From Trichothermofontia sp037445115 (lineage in GTDB: Bacteria > Cyanobacteriota > Cyanobacteriia > B231), in contig JBBILC010000101.1 of the NCBI GenBank assembly GCA_037445115.1, positions 1-20,847 on the forward strand: 20,847 nucleotides of DNA, given 5' to 3'. The notes under the pieces were generated by a model, which saw nothing but the letters and a program-made list of their open reading frames with translations, was not told the DNA's origin and made no database searches. Numbering within the stretch: position 1 is the first letter of the stretch; every line of letters starts with the position of its first letter. A program made the translations under genes and the position numbers. Of the stretch, positions 1-6,704 are shown one piece after another.

Positions 1-1047
1 CTTATCCTGTGGCTCACGACCGTCGTGGGTATTCGCAAGGGGGGGATTCTGAGGGTTTCCATGCTGACGGCTCGCATTGCCTTGCCCTTGCTGTTGTTGG
101 CCAGTTTGCCCTTTGTGGCCACCCTCCTCACCCGCGAGTTGGAAATGGAAGCCCTCCATGAGGTCCACCCCCTCCCCGATGTGGCAGGCCCCTTAGTCTT
201 GCTGGCCGATAATGCCACCCGTCATGCCCACTTTAGCAACAGCCTTGAATTGCCCAACCAGGTTCAGGTCATGGATAACCGCATCCCTTATACGGCGGAG
301 TTCTACCAAGGTCGGATGAAAAAAGATTTCCCCCTGATTGTCTGTGTGGCCACCAATAACGATGGCAATTGGGAACCGGAGGTCCAGACGGCTGAGGATA
401 CGGCGATCGCCCTCCGGGCACATCGGCCTGGAATCGCGGAGGCGGAAATTTTGCGGATACGCAAGGATGCCATCACCCGCACTCAACTCGTTCCCCCCGA
501 TGGCAGCAGCCATGAGGTCGAGCGCCAGCCCTATTGCGCCGGGGCCAATCTGCGCCAAATTGGCGAACGGGTGAAGGAACTGCTCCAGGGCAATCAACCC
601 CCCAATCGTTTAGTGCTGGTTGGCTCGGCGTTGGAAATGTCGCGGGCAGTGTTAACCTTTGAGCGCCTGGGCTTAGAGCCGATCGCCCGTCCAACCAATT
701 TTTATACCTTTGCAGCCCCCGATCCACTTCCCACTGAACCCGATGCAGCCTGTGCGGCGGCCAGTCCGGTCCGCCTCCGGGGAAAACGGGGTGATGGGAG
801 CTTTGCCCAGTCTACCGAGGGCGAGGGGGCACCCACGGCCCCGATCGACACAAGTCCTGACACCCGTGAGCGTCCGCCCTGTGTGCCTGTTCCAGAAACG
901 CCACCTCGCCCCCCGTGGCCTCGCCCAACGATCGACGGCTTGATCCCCAGTGCCACCGCCCTCGCCCAAACCACCCGTGCCCTCAGTGAGTATTTAACCT
1001 CGATCTTTTACTTCCTCCGGGGGTGGATCTCCCCCTTCCGCAGTTAG
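1..1047 (+). CDS. DUF218 (ElyC/SanA/YdcF-like) membrane-anchored protein, 5' partial
   Basis: The frame is open from base 1 (L-I-L-W-L-T-T-V-V), so the gene probably begins before the window; the GTG at 25 is only the first internal start codon. A hydrophobic segment (about residues 18-38 counted from that GTG) precedes a soluble domain. The stretch RLVLVGSALEMSRAVLTFERLG followed by P-x-x-F matches the C-terminal core of the DUF218 family (usual form: VTSA-x-HM-x-RA...F...G). The last 30 residues (S-A-x-A-L...EYL...FYFLRGW) match the usual cyanobacterial C-terminus of this family. DUF218 proteins are linked to cell-envelope metabolism; the reaction of this one is unknown. Between core and tail lies a Pro/Arg-rich insertion of about 65 residues. 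The motif around the expected N-terminal GG/R signature is weak (LLADNATRH), so activity is doubtful. It converges on the next gene with 13 bp between stops. Confidence 0.7.
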   Translation, partial: LILWLTTVVGIRKGGILRVSMLTARIALPLLLLASLPFVATLLTRELEMEALHEVHPLPDVAGPLVLLADNATRHAHFSNSLELPNQVQVMDNRIPYTAEFYQGRMKKDFPLIVCVATNNDGNWEPEVQTAEDTAIALRAHRPGIAEAEILRIRKDAITRTQLVPPDGSSHEVERQPYCAGANLRQIGERVKELLQGNQPPNRLVLVGSALEMSRAVLTFERLGLEPIARPTNFYTFAAPDPLPTEPDAACAAASPVRLRGKRGDGSFAQSTEGEGAPTAPIDTSPDTRERPPCVPVPETPPRPPWPRPTIDGLIPSATALAQTTRALSEYLTSIFYFLRGWISPFRS

Positions 1048-1060
1048 CCCCTCCAGATGA

Positions 1061-2533
1061 CTAGGACGCCTTCGCACGGGGAACAGCGGGCAGCGGCTCT
1101 AGCGGTGGGGAGGGTAGTTGACGGGGCCACGGGACTGCCGGACCATCCACCCACAGTTGTTCCTGGGTGATCGACTGGGCCAGCAAGCGCCGATATAAAT
1201 CACTCAACTGGCCGGCCACACTGGCCCAGCTAAAGGTTTGCCGGACACGGTTCGCAGCTTGCTGCTTTAACTGATTCACCCAGGCTGCATCCGCTAGGAC
1301 CCGCTCAATGGCATGGGCAAAGGCCATCACATCTTGGGAAGGCACCAATAACCCCGTTTCCCCCGGCATCACAGTGAACTTGAGGCCCCCAACATCTGAG
1401 GCCACCACGGGCGTACCACAGGCCATCGCCTCGATCGCGACTAGGCCAAACGGTTCGTAATGACTGGGAATCACACACACATCAGCGGCGGTGTAGTAGA
1501 GGGGCAGCGCATCATAGCTGACTTGCCCCACAAACTGCGTCACGGCCTGTACACCCAGGTTTTGGACCAAGGTTTCCAAGCGCATCCGTTCAGGATCATC
1601 GGCACTGTCGGCCTGACCACTCCCCACCAACAATAACCGCAGGTCGGGGTGGGTTTGGCGTTCATAGCATTGGGCAAAAGCCCGAATCAGAGTTTCAACC
1701 CCCTTATGGGCCGCAAACCGTCCCACATACAGAACCACTTGCGTCGGGTCAGTCAACCCCAACTGGGCACGGGCCACCGCCTTGGGCAGGCTGCGAAAAT
1801 GCTCCAGATCCGCTCCGCAGGGAATCATTTCAATCCGACCGTCGGTGGCAATCAGGCGGTGTAATGCTTCCTGTTCCTGGGGGCTGGTGGCCACAACCCG
1901 ATGGGCATGGTGCAAAATTTGTTGTTCGACCTGCTGGCGCGTGGGGGCAATGGCTGGGCGTTGGGGGCAGGCTTGATATTCAATGCATCCCAGGGTGTGG
2001 TAGGTATGGACTAATTGCACGTTGCTGTGCTGCCGAAGCTGCAAGCCGCTCCACCCGGACAGCCAACCATTGGTATGGACGAGGGGGTACTGAGTCCCCT
2101 GCTTGGTTTGAAAGGCATGGAGGGCTTCGACAAACTGGGGCACATGGGCAAAGACCTCCGCCTCTGGCAAGTGGGTGGGTGGGCCAGCCGGGAGATGGAC
2201 GGTCCGGCAATGGGGGCCATGCTCAACGATCGCCGCCACATCCGCATCCGCTTTGCGGGTAAAAATATCCACCTGCCAGCCTAACTTGGCCAGCGCTTCC
2301 CCCACCTGGCGCACATAGACACTTTGTCCGATCGCGGTTCCCTCCACCTTCGTCGCCGTCGGATCACCCTGTACCGAGATCAGGGCGATTGGCTGGCGGG
2401 CCGTGACCGTTCGTCGGGCTGCCGCAAAGGGGGCTGCCGCGCTTTTCACCACCGTGTCTTGCGGCATCGGGGGGTGGCTATTATTCATTCCGGTTGCACG
2501 ACCCGTCGCGGGCGGCTGGGAAGGCACTGTCAT
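1061..2533 (-). CDS. GT4-family glycosyltransferase (glycosyl transferase group 1)
   Basis: This 490-aa protein has the two Rossmann halves of GT-B retaining glycosyltransferases. After a low-complexity N-terminus of about 45 residues, PIALISVQGDP and GQSVYVRQVGEALAKLGW form the first donor/acceptor loop. The C-terminal half carries YVGRFAAHKG (the R and K that bind the nucleotide-sugar phosphates) and HYEPFGLVAIEAMACGTPVVAS, the E-x7-E signature of GT4. The closest family type is the cyanobacterial sucrose-phosphate-synthase-like/MshA-like group; the exact sugar and acceptor cannot be read from the sequence. I chose the ATG at 2533 over the GTG at 2539 because GAGG stands 7 nt before it. It is divergent from the MEKHLA gene, with about 90 bp between starts. 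Confidence 0.85.
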   Translation of the reverse strand: MTVPSQPPATGRATGMNNSHPPMPQDTVVKSAAAPFAAARRTVTARQPIALISVQGDPTATKVEGTAIGQSVYVRQVGEALAKLGWQVDIFTRKADADVAAIVEHGPHCRTVHLPAGPPTHLPEAEVFAHVPQFVEALHAFQTKQGTQYPLVHTNGWLSGWSGLQLRQHSNVQLVHTYHTLGCIEYQACPQRPAIAPTRQQVEQQILHHAHRVVATSPQEQEALHRLIATDGRIEMIPCGADLEHFRSLPKAVARAQLGLTDPTQVVLYVGRFAAHKGVETLIRAFAQCYERQTHPDLRLLLVGSGQADSADDPERMRLETLVQNLGVQAVTQFVGQVSYDALPLYYTAADVCVIPSHYEPFGLVAIEAMACGTPVVASDVGGLKFTVMPGETGLLVPSQDVMAFAHAIERVLADAAWVNQLKQQAANRVRQTFSWASVAGQLSDLYRRLLAQSITQEQLWVDGPAVPWPRQLPSPPLEPLPAVPRAKAS

Positions 2534-2565
2534 GACCACACCTCACACACACGTAATATAAGTTG

Positions 2566-2593
2566 ACTATAATTCAATTCACCCAAGAGTAAA
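2566..2593 (-). promoter_or_regulatory. candidate sigma70-type promoter for the glycosyltransferase gene
   Basis: On the minus strand TTTACT (2593-2588), a 16-bp spacer and TATAGT (2571-2566) lie about 33 bp before the ATG at 2533. It is pattern recognition only and lies in an AT-rich divergent intergenic region. Confidence 0.35.
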
Positions 2594-2624
2594 TTTTGAC
2601 GGGGACAGAATCCGATCCCCTGTT

Positions 2625-3125
2625 ATGATGCCCCCATCGTTTTACACCACCCCACCGTGGCAACAAGCCGCTGTTATTCACCACTCCCAACGGCTGCTCT
2701 ATAGCTTTGAACATTGGACCGGGAACCCCTTACTGACGCTGGCTGGCAGCGCGGCTGAAATTGCCCAAGCCCTGTTTGAAGCCCCCTTTGTCCTGATTTC
2801 CCACGGTACTGAAACTGACCCAATTTTTAACTACGCCAACCGCCGTGCTCTTGAACAATGGCAACTTGACTGGGATACCTTTACCCAAATGCCCTCTCGC
2901 CGTACCGCCGAACCCATGCGGCAAGCTGAACGCGATCGCCTGTTGGCGCAAGCGGCGAGTCAAGGCTATGTCGATCGCTTCAGCGCTGTGCGGATTACCC
3001 CTACCGGGCAGCGCTTTCGGATTGAGAATGGTATCCTCTGGAATGTGATTGATGCCACGGGTTATCCCTGGGGCCAAGCGGCAATCTACACCCACTGGGT
3101 ACCGTTACAGCCGTTCCCTCTCTAA
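2625..3125 (+). CDS. MEKHLA-domain (PAS-like) protein
   Basis: The 166-aa product consists almost entirely of one MEKHLA domain, a PAS-related fold found in cyanobacteria and at the C-terminus of plant HD-ZIP III factors. Diagnostic stretches are LISHGTETDPIFNYANRRAL (about residues 58-77), MPSRRTAEPMRQAERDRLL (about 88-106) and RFRIENGILWNV..GYPWGQAA near the end. No DNA-binding or catalytic domain accompanies it, so a ligand-sensing or protein-interaction role is likely, but the ligand is unknown. Two ATG codons (2625 and 2628) are in the same frame and cannot be told apart; I see no strong ribosome site. A palindromic repeat lies 23 bp after the stop. Confidence 0.85.
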   Translation: MMPPSFYTTPPWQQAAVIHHSQRLLYSFEHWTGNPLLTLAGSAAEIAQALFEAPFVLISHGTETDPIFNYANRRALEQWQLDWDTFTQMPSRRTAEPMRQAERDRLLAQAASQGYVDRFSAVRITPTGQRFRIENGILWNVIDATGYPWGQAAIYTHWVPLQPFPL

Positions 3126-3148
3126 TGAAGTACGGTCAAGCCTTGCGA

Positions 3149-3170
3149 ACAAGGGGCTTAAGCCCCTTGT
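3149..3170. repeat. 22-bp perfect palindrome, copy 1
   Basis: ACAAGGGGCTT followed directly by its reverse complement AAGCCCCTTGT. The same 22 bp occur at 16801-16822. Both copies stand shortly after the stop codon of a plus-strand gene (23 and 58 bp). Neither has a T-tract, so this is an interspersed palindrome that could act as a 3'-end hairpin rather than a classical terminator. Confidence 0.85.
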
Positions 3171-3287
3171 CTGTACCTCACCAGGCATGGAAGTGCTGTA
3201 TAACCGGGTACCGTTACAAACATGGCTGGCCCAGTCCACCCAAGCTTGTCGCACCCGTCTGGCCTGGATTGCACCCAATATTACTGG

Positions 3288-3313
3288 TTAGTGCTGAGTT
3301 TTTAGTGCTGAGT
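3288..3313. repeat. 12-bp direct repeat TTAGTGCTGAGT, two copies, period 14
   Basis: The copies are at 3288-3299 and 3302-3313. The second copy includes the stop codon and last codons of the minus-strand gene ending at 3302. This suggests that local duplication has set or moved the end of that reading frame. Confidence 0.7.
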
Positions 3314-3697
3314 GGGATCGATCGTGAACGAAATCGAGCGGGACGGGGTTGACGTTGTCTGGCGGTCCGCTGGCTCAGCCACCCCCGAATTTCCTGACGC
3401 CACGTATTGATCAAAGGGAGAGTTGGACGATCGCGACCCAGGGGCGGGGGACATATCAGATGCGCCGACGACTGTTGATACGGGTTGGGCCAACTCGACT
3501 GGGGGCATTCCCCGGAAGGCAGTTCCTGACAGGGGCCGTTGTCCCGGAAATCCCACCCGCTTGTCATGGTTAGACACGATCGCCAAGAACACCCCCCCTA
3601 GGATAAACACGGGTAAGGGGAACGTAAAATGCTGCACCCACTGGTATAGCTCAGCTAACCCAAACAGCAGCACAAAACTAGCGATCCAGAACTTCAT
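3302..3697 (-). CDS. small cyanobacterial membrane protein, unknown function
   Basis: The 131-aa product starts with MKFWIASFVLLFGLAELYQW, then F-P-L-P-V-F-I-L-G-G-V-F-L-A-I-V-S-N-H-D-K-R. This is two closely spaced hydrophobic helices (about residues 3-20 and 26-42), a layout I recognise from short conserved proteins of filamentous cyanobacteria. The remaining 85 residues are Ser/Pro/Thr-rich and look disordered, probably cytoplasmic or luminal. The ATG at 3697 must be the start, because an in-frame TAA stands four codons upstream. It has no Shine-Dalgarno of its own; a good one serves an overlapping 12-codon leader frame (see 3678-3716). Function is unknown. Confidence 0.65.
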   Translation of the reverse strand: MKFWIASFVLLFGLAELYQWVQHFTFPLPVFILGGVFLAIVSNHDKRVGFPGQRPLSGTAFRGMPPVELAQPVSTVVGASDMSPAPGSRSSNSPFDQYVASGNSGVAEPADRQTTSTPSRSISFTIDPTQH

Positions 3698-3716
3698 TCG
3701 CGCTTTTTAACGGCAT
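3678..3716 (-). other. possible 12-codon leader ORF overlapping the start of the small membrane protein gene
   Basis: GAAGGAG (3730-3724) stands 7 nt before an ATG at 3716 that opens M-P-L-K-S-A-N-E-V-L-D-R and a TAG at 3680-3678. It overlaps the first 20 bases of the membrane protein gene, in another frame. The strong ribosome site belongs to this frame, so the main gene may be translated by coupling. A sequencing indel is the alternative. Confidence 0.35.
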
Positions 3717-3733
3717 CTTGCGGCTCCTTCACC

Positions 3734-3761
3734 AGACTAGCGTGAGTTTGGCAAATGTCAA
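3734..3761 (-). promoter_or_regulatory. candidate promoter of the small membrane protein gene
   Basis: A perfect TTGACA (3761-3756), a 16-bp spacer and TAGTCT (3739-3734) lie on the minus strand. The expected start of transcription, near 3728, falls inside the GAAGGAG ribosome site. The message would then be almost leaderless, which weakens either this promoter or the leader ORF call. Confidence 0.35.
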
Positions 3762-3897
3762 TTCCAGGCCCCCCCCAAGTTCATCGGTGGGGAACCGTCT
3801 CTAGGGGCAACGCCAACACATCATCCACCTGCCGCTAACGCCTGCTGGTCCCCGTCGGCACCCCCTACTCTGGGCGGTTAGATCCAGAAAATTCGCA

Positions 3898-3914
3898 AAA
3901 GTTGTCCCAACTTT
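3898..3914. promoter_or_regulatory. 17-bp perfect inverted repeat (7-3-7), candidate HetR operator upstream of patX
   Basis: AAAGTTG-TCC-CAACTTT is an exact inverted repeat with 7-bp arms and a 3-nt centre, ending 58 bp before the patX start codon. The published HetR target upstream of hetP in Anabaena PCC 7120 is also a 17-bp 7-3-7 inverted repeat, although its arms are G-rich and the bases differ. Binding by HetR is an inference from geometry and position. Confidence 0.45.
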
Positions 3915-3958
3915 CCTGACGCCGCCCCTTACTTCCAGTATCTGTGTCTAGATATTTT
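3914..3958 (+). promoter_or_regulatory. candidate patX promoter region
   Basis: PatX genes are reported to have a DIF1 motif within 69 nt of the start. Here TCCTGA (3914-3919) differs by one base from the TCCGGA core as I remember it. It is followed 19 bp later by TATCTG (3939-3944), a weak -10. An alternative pair is TTACTT (3929-3934) with TATTTT (3953-3958), spacer 18. None is strong, and the choice is open. Confidence 0.3.
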
Positions 3959-3972
3959 GGCGCAGATTTCCC

Positions 3973-4143
3973 ATGACAATCTACACCGCTTTACTGATGA
4001 CCAACCTGGCCATTGTTTCACCCATGCCTAATCTCTCTGCTCCGGCATTTGAGCACCTAAACAGCCCCCTTAATTCCGCGCAAATAGAAGCTTTACAACC
4101 AGAATACCGGAATAGTTTTGATCATCGCGGTAGTGGTCGTTAG
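3973..4143 (+). CDS. patX: PatX: small RGSGR-containing inhibitor of HetR
   Basis: This 56-aa frame ends in F-D-H-R-G-S-G-R and stop, so RGSGR occupies residues 52-56. RGSGR is the pentapeptide of PatS that binds the hood domain of HetR and blocks its DNA binding. The N-terminus (M-T-I-Y-T-A-L-L-M-T-N-L-A-I-V) is hydrophobic. Those two features, hydrophobic N-terminus and RGSGR, are the ones described for PatX, which occurs together with HetR in filamentous cyanobacteria and represses differentiation. PatS itself is shorter (13-17 aa) and lacks this layout. The gene is on the same strand as hetR and about 0.78 kb before it. Release of a diffusible C-terminal peptide is expected by analogy. 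No ribosome site is visible; ATG 3973 is chosen because the next in-frame ATG (3997) would remove the hydrophobic part. Confidence 0.86.
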   Translation: MTIYTALLMTNLAIVSPMPNLSAPAFEHLNSPLNSAQIEALQPEYRNSFDHRGSGR

Positions 4144-4384
4144 ACAAAGCTGCGTGCGCCGAACATGGTTGGCCCACGCCCGATAGCTGCCATAACTCCC
4201 CACCAGCAACTGACCGTTTTGGGTTAGGCTCGTTATTTGATTAATGGCATCAAATAATACTAGATGAGCTAAGGGTAAAGAATCCCGCAAGCATCCCAAA
4301 AGTAATGTTGGTTAAGCGTATCTCCCAAGTTGATCGAATTCATGTCAGTGCGCATTATAAGTGTCCAGCGATCTGCGAACACGG

Positions 4385-4401
4385 GTATGCCTCAAGCATA
4401 C
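4385..4401. promoter_or_regulatory. 17-bp inverted repeat (6-5-6) upstream of hetR
   Basis: GTATGC-CTCAA-GCATAC has perfect 6-bp arms. It lies 0.54 kb before the hetR start codon and 0.24 kb after patX. It could be an operator or a small hairpin; no regulator is assigned. Confidence 0.3.
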
Positions 4402-4662
4402 TGTCGAAAAAATTACTCGTTCCCCAGGGTGTCTCCACATTTTTTCCACATCTTCAGTGCTAAAGTCCAATCTAGTCAGTACACTTGTCTAAGCTAATGG
4501 AGCCAACCGATCGCTGCCGCCCGCAGGCGCTACCGCCGATCGCCAGACTTCATTGCCCGCATTCCAGCGGGTGTGCCTTGAGACCAGCCTCTGTCGGTGA
4601 TGGCACGGGGGAGCTGACGAGTTTTATACCGGTGTCCCGATCGCGCCCGTTTGCCGTAAATC

Positions 4663-4693
4663 CTGACAACCTATCCCATTTCTCCCATATAAT
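4663..4693 (+). promoter_or_regulatory. candidate sigma70-type hetR promoter
   Basis: A perfect TATAAT (4688-4693) is preceded by CTGACA (4663-4668), one base from consensus, with a 19-bp spacer. Transcription would start near 4700 and give a leader of about 230 nt before the hetR ATG. The -35 lies in AATCCTGACAAC, sharing TCCTGAC with the patX upstream region. Confidence 0.5.
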
Positions 4694-4927
4694 CAATGAA
4701 GAGGGTGCATCAGAATGCTAGCAACTGTTACCTCCTGGCCTATCCGAACAATTCGCTACGGTTCATGGCAACCGAGTTGGCCATTGATGCAAGGTTTAAC
4801 GCTAGGAGGCTTGAGGGAGGATTGAGCTTAACGATCAATCCGGTTTGCTAATACGCTGGTATCCGGTCGCGATTCATCCCTTCAGTTGGCAGCAACTATG
4901 ATCCCCACTGCAAGTACTCCAACGACT

Positions 4928-5830
4928 ATGACTAGTAGAGACGTTGATCTGATTAGACGCCTTAGCCCCAGCGCAATGGATCAGATCCTGCTGTATTTGG
5001 CTTTTAGCGCCATGCGCACGGGCGGACATCGGCATGGAGCCTTCCTGGATGCGGCGGCGACGGCGGCTAAGTGTGCCATTTATATGACCTATCTGGAGCA
5101 GGACGAAAACCTGCGGATGACGGGCCACCTGCACCACATTGAGCCAAAGCGGGTCAAAGTCATTGTTGAGGAAATGCGGGACGCCCTCGCCAAGGGCAAG
5201 TTGCTCAAGATGCTGGGTTCCCAGGAGCCACGCTATTTAATCCAGTTCCCCTATGTTTGGTTGGAGCAGTATCCCTGGCAACCGGGCCGATCGCGGGTTC
5301 CTGGCACCAGTCTTACATCGGAGGAAAAGCGGCAAATCGAGCAAAAGCTACCGCCCCATTTGCCCGATGCCCAACTGATTACCTCTTTCCAATTTATTGA
5401 TCTGATTGAATTCCTGCACACGCGCTCCCAGGAGGATCTGCCCATCGATCAGCGGATGCCCCTGAGTGAAGCCCTAGCAGAACATATTAAGCGGCGTTTG
5501 CTCTATTCGGGGACCGTGTTGCGGGTAGACTCGCCTTGGGGGATGCCCTACTACGCCCTCGTCCGTTGCACCTACTCGCCGGAGGAGGAGGAGGAGCGCA
5601 CCTATATCATGATTGAGGAAACGGCCCGCTATTTTAGCTTGATGCGTGACTGGGCCGATCGCCAACCTCGCGTTATGCGGATTTTGGAGGAATTGGACAT
5701 TCCTGCCGATCGTATTGATCAAGCCTTAGAGGAGTTGGATGAGGTGTTACGCCAGTGGGCCGATCGCTATCACCAAGCCGGGGGCGAGTCCATGATCCTG
5801 CAAATGGTCGTCGGTCCCAAGGCTATCTAG
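4928..5830 (+). CDS. hetR: HetR, master regulator of cell differentiation and patterning in filaments
   Basis: The 300-aa product aligns from end to end with HetR of Anabaena (299 aa). Its N-terminal HTH domain contains LIRRLSPSAMDQILLYLAFS and GHRHGAFLDAAATAAKCAIY, with Cys49 matching the known Cys48. The flap domain contains SRVPGTSLTSEEKRQIEQK, with Ser153 and Ser180 matching Ser152 and Ser179. The hood domain keeps Arg224 (Arg223, whose change makes HetR insensitive to PatS) and Glu255/Asp257 of LEELD (Glu254/Asp256, the peptide-binding acids). HetR is a dimeric DNA-binding activator inhibited by RGSGR peptides. I chose ATG 4928 because MTSRDVDLIRRL matches the normal HetR start. ATG 4898 or TTG 4886 would add 10 or 14 residues with no counterpart. 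The C-terminal tail differs most from Anabaena. PatX upstream is its likely partner. Confidence 0.97.
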   Translation: MTSRDVDLIRRLSPSAMDQILLYLAFSAMRTGGHRHGAFLDAAATAAKCAIYMTYLEQDENLRMTGHLHHIEPKRVKVIVEEMRDALAKGKLLKMLGSQEPRYLIQFPYVWLEQYPWQPGRSRVPGTSLTSEEKRQIEQKLPPHLPDAQLITSFQFIDLIEFLHTRSQEDLPIDQRMPLSEALAEHIKRRLLYSGTVLRVDSPWGMPYYALVRCTYSPEEEEERTYIMIEETARYFSLMRDWADRQPRVMRILEELDIPADRIDQALEELDEVLRQWADRYHQAGGESMILQMVVGPKAI

Positions 5831-5832
5831 GT

Positions 5833-5861
5833 CGGTAACGGTGCGCGATCGTCCGTCACCG
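5833..5861 (+). terminator. hairpin just after hetR
   Basis: CGGTAACGG and CCGTCACCG form a 9-bp stem with one mismatch and an 11-nt loop, 2 bp after the stop codon. There is no T-tract, so it may be an RNA-end-protecting hairpin rather than an intrinsic terminator. Confidence 0.4.
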
Positions 5862-5928
5862 CTGAGTACCCGATCACCAGCCCCTGATCCCCCGGCCACC
5901 CTTCTCCTGTAGAGATGCCATACAAACG

Positions 5929-6582
5929 ATGCCTCTCTCCCTTGCCAAGCCCATCCCACCCAGCCGCCAGCGCCACGATGCCACCTGGTCAGACTACGTG
6001 GCGATTCGGGACAACCCGGACATGGACTGGCGCAAACTCTCCTTTCATCGCGGGTGGTTGTGGGTCGATATGGGCAAAGAAGGACCCAATCATGCCTCGT
6101 TCAGTGATTTGATGACAGCCATTTTCTTTGGGTGGGCGTTCCTCCACCCGGAGGTGGTCTTGCAGTCCTATGGCCGCTGTCTCATTGAGCACCCTGATAC
6201 CCACGCCTGCGCTCCTGATCTCGTGCTGTACAAAGGCGACAATATTCCCAAATGGCAACCTGGTGAACCCCGCCGCATTGATCTACGCCACCACCGTTTA
6301 CCCGACTTGGTGGGGGAAATTGCCGACACCACCCTCAGCCTTGACCTGGATGAACAAAAGCAACTCTACGCCAGCTTAGGCATTCCTGAATACTGGGTGA
6401 TTGATGTCAAAGGACTGCGGGTGTTTGCCTTTGGGTTAACGGCGGAGGGACATTACGCGGCGATCGCCCACTCCCAAGTGTTAGCCGACTTGCCGATCGC
6501 CCTCCTGGAACAAACCCTTGAACGTCTAACGACTGAAACCAATACCGCCGCCGCTAATTGGCTAATGCAACAGTTACGATAG
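5929..6582 (+). CDS. Uma2-family (DUF820) PD-(D/E)XK protein, copy 1
   Basis: The 217-aa product is a Uma2/DUF820 protein, the restriction-endonuclease-like family greatly expanded in cyanobacteria. The likely catalytic set is Asp97 (APDLVLY), Glu130 (LVGEIAD) and Lys144 (DLDEQKQLYASLG), followed by the family signature IPEYWVIDV. Family members are predicted nucleases of unknown physiological role. ATG 5929 was chosen because the bases before it (AGATGCC...AACGATG) match those before the second copy. Residues 13-217 are identical to copy 2, while residues 1-12 differ at several positions. Confidence 0.88.
   Translation: MPLSLAKPIPPSRQRHDATWSDYVAIRDNPDMDWRKLSFHRGWLWVDMGKEGPNHASFSDLMTAIFFGWAFLHPEVVLQSYGRCLIEHPDTHACAPDLVLYKGDNIPKWQPGEPRRIDLRHHRLPDLVGEIADTTLSLDLDEQKQLYASLGIPEYWVIDVKGLRVFAFGLTAEGHYAAIAHSQVLADLPIALLEQTLERLTTETNTAAANWLMQQLR
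5966..6578 (+). repeat. 613-bp near-identical repeat, copy 1 (inside Uma2 gene 1)
   Basis: It matches 6742-7354 at an offset of 776 bp. The only differences I see are three silent changes near 6552-6563 (GCC/GCT, GCT/GCC, CTA/TTA). Homology drops sharply outside both ends. Confidence 0.92.
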
Positions 6583-6704
6583 GCTTCAGTTGATAGCCAG
6601 ATGTCAGTCAAGGCAGGTCAGTCAAGGGGTTCGTTAAAATAGGCATGTCCTTGCTTCCAGCAGCTTTGGGTAACGATTCTCCTGCGAAAGATGCCCTGCG
6701 AACG

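Larger units (their letters stand above)
4144..4927 (+). other. long patX-hetR intergenic region
   Basis: These 784 bp contain no convincing gene. A minus-strand frame at 4093-4299 overlaps the end of patX and resembles nothing I know. A TTG-started frame at 4485-4721 also has no recognisable features. The region holds a good promoter (4663-4693), a 6-5-6 inverted repeat (4385-4401) and GGAGG twice (4804-4820). A long multi-promoter leader is known for hetR of Anabaena PCC 7120, so complex regulation here would not be surprising. Confidence 0.6.

Noticed and set aside
3097..3218. 13-bp direct repeat GGGTACCGTTACA (3097-3109 and 3206-3218) as a target-site duplication of an element
   Set aside because: The first copy is inside the coding end of the MEKHLA gene and the enclosed 96 bp show no transposon ends apart from the common palindrome; 13 bp may be a local duplication.
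3938..3951. GTA-N8-TAG before patX as an NtcA site
   Set aside because: One mismatch to GTA-N8-TAC and no -10 at the usual distance; such near matches are frequent by chance.
4093..4299. Minus-strand 68-aa frame overlapping the end of patX
   Set aside because: No recognisable family, no ribosome site, and it overlaps the RGSGR codons in antisense; probably a chance frame in the patX-hetR gap.
4485..4721. Plus-strand 78-aa frame starting with TTG
   Set aside because: Composition looks random, it has no homology I can see, and it covers the likely hetR promoter.
4928..5830. Taking hetR as proof of heterocyst formation
   Set aside because: hetR and patX are found in filamentous strains without heterocysts as well; no nif or heterocyst envelope gene is in the window.
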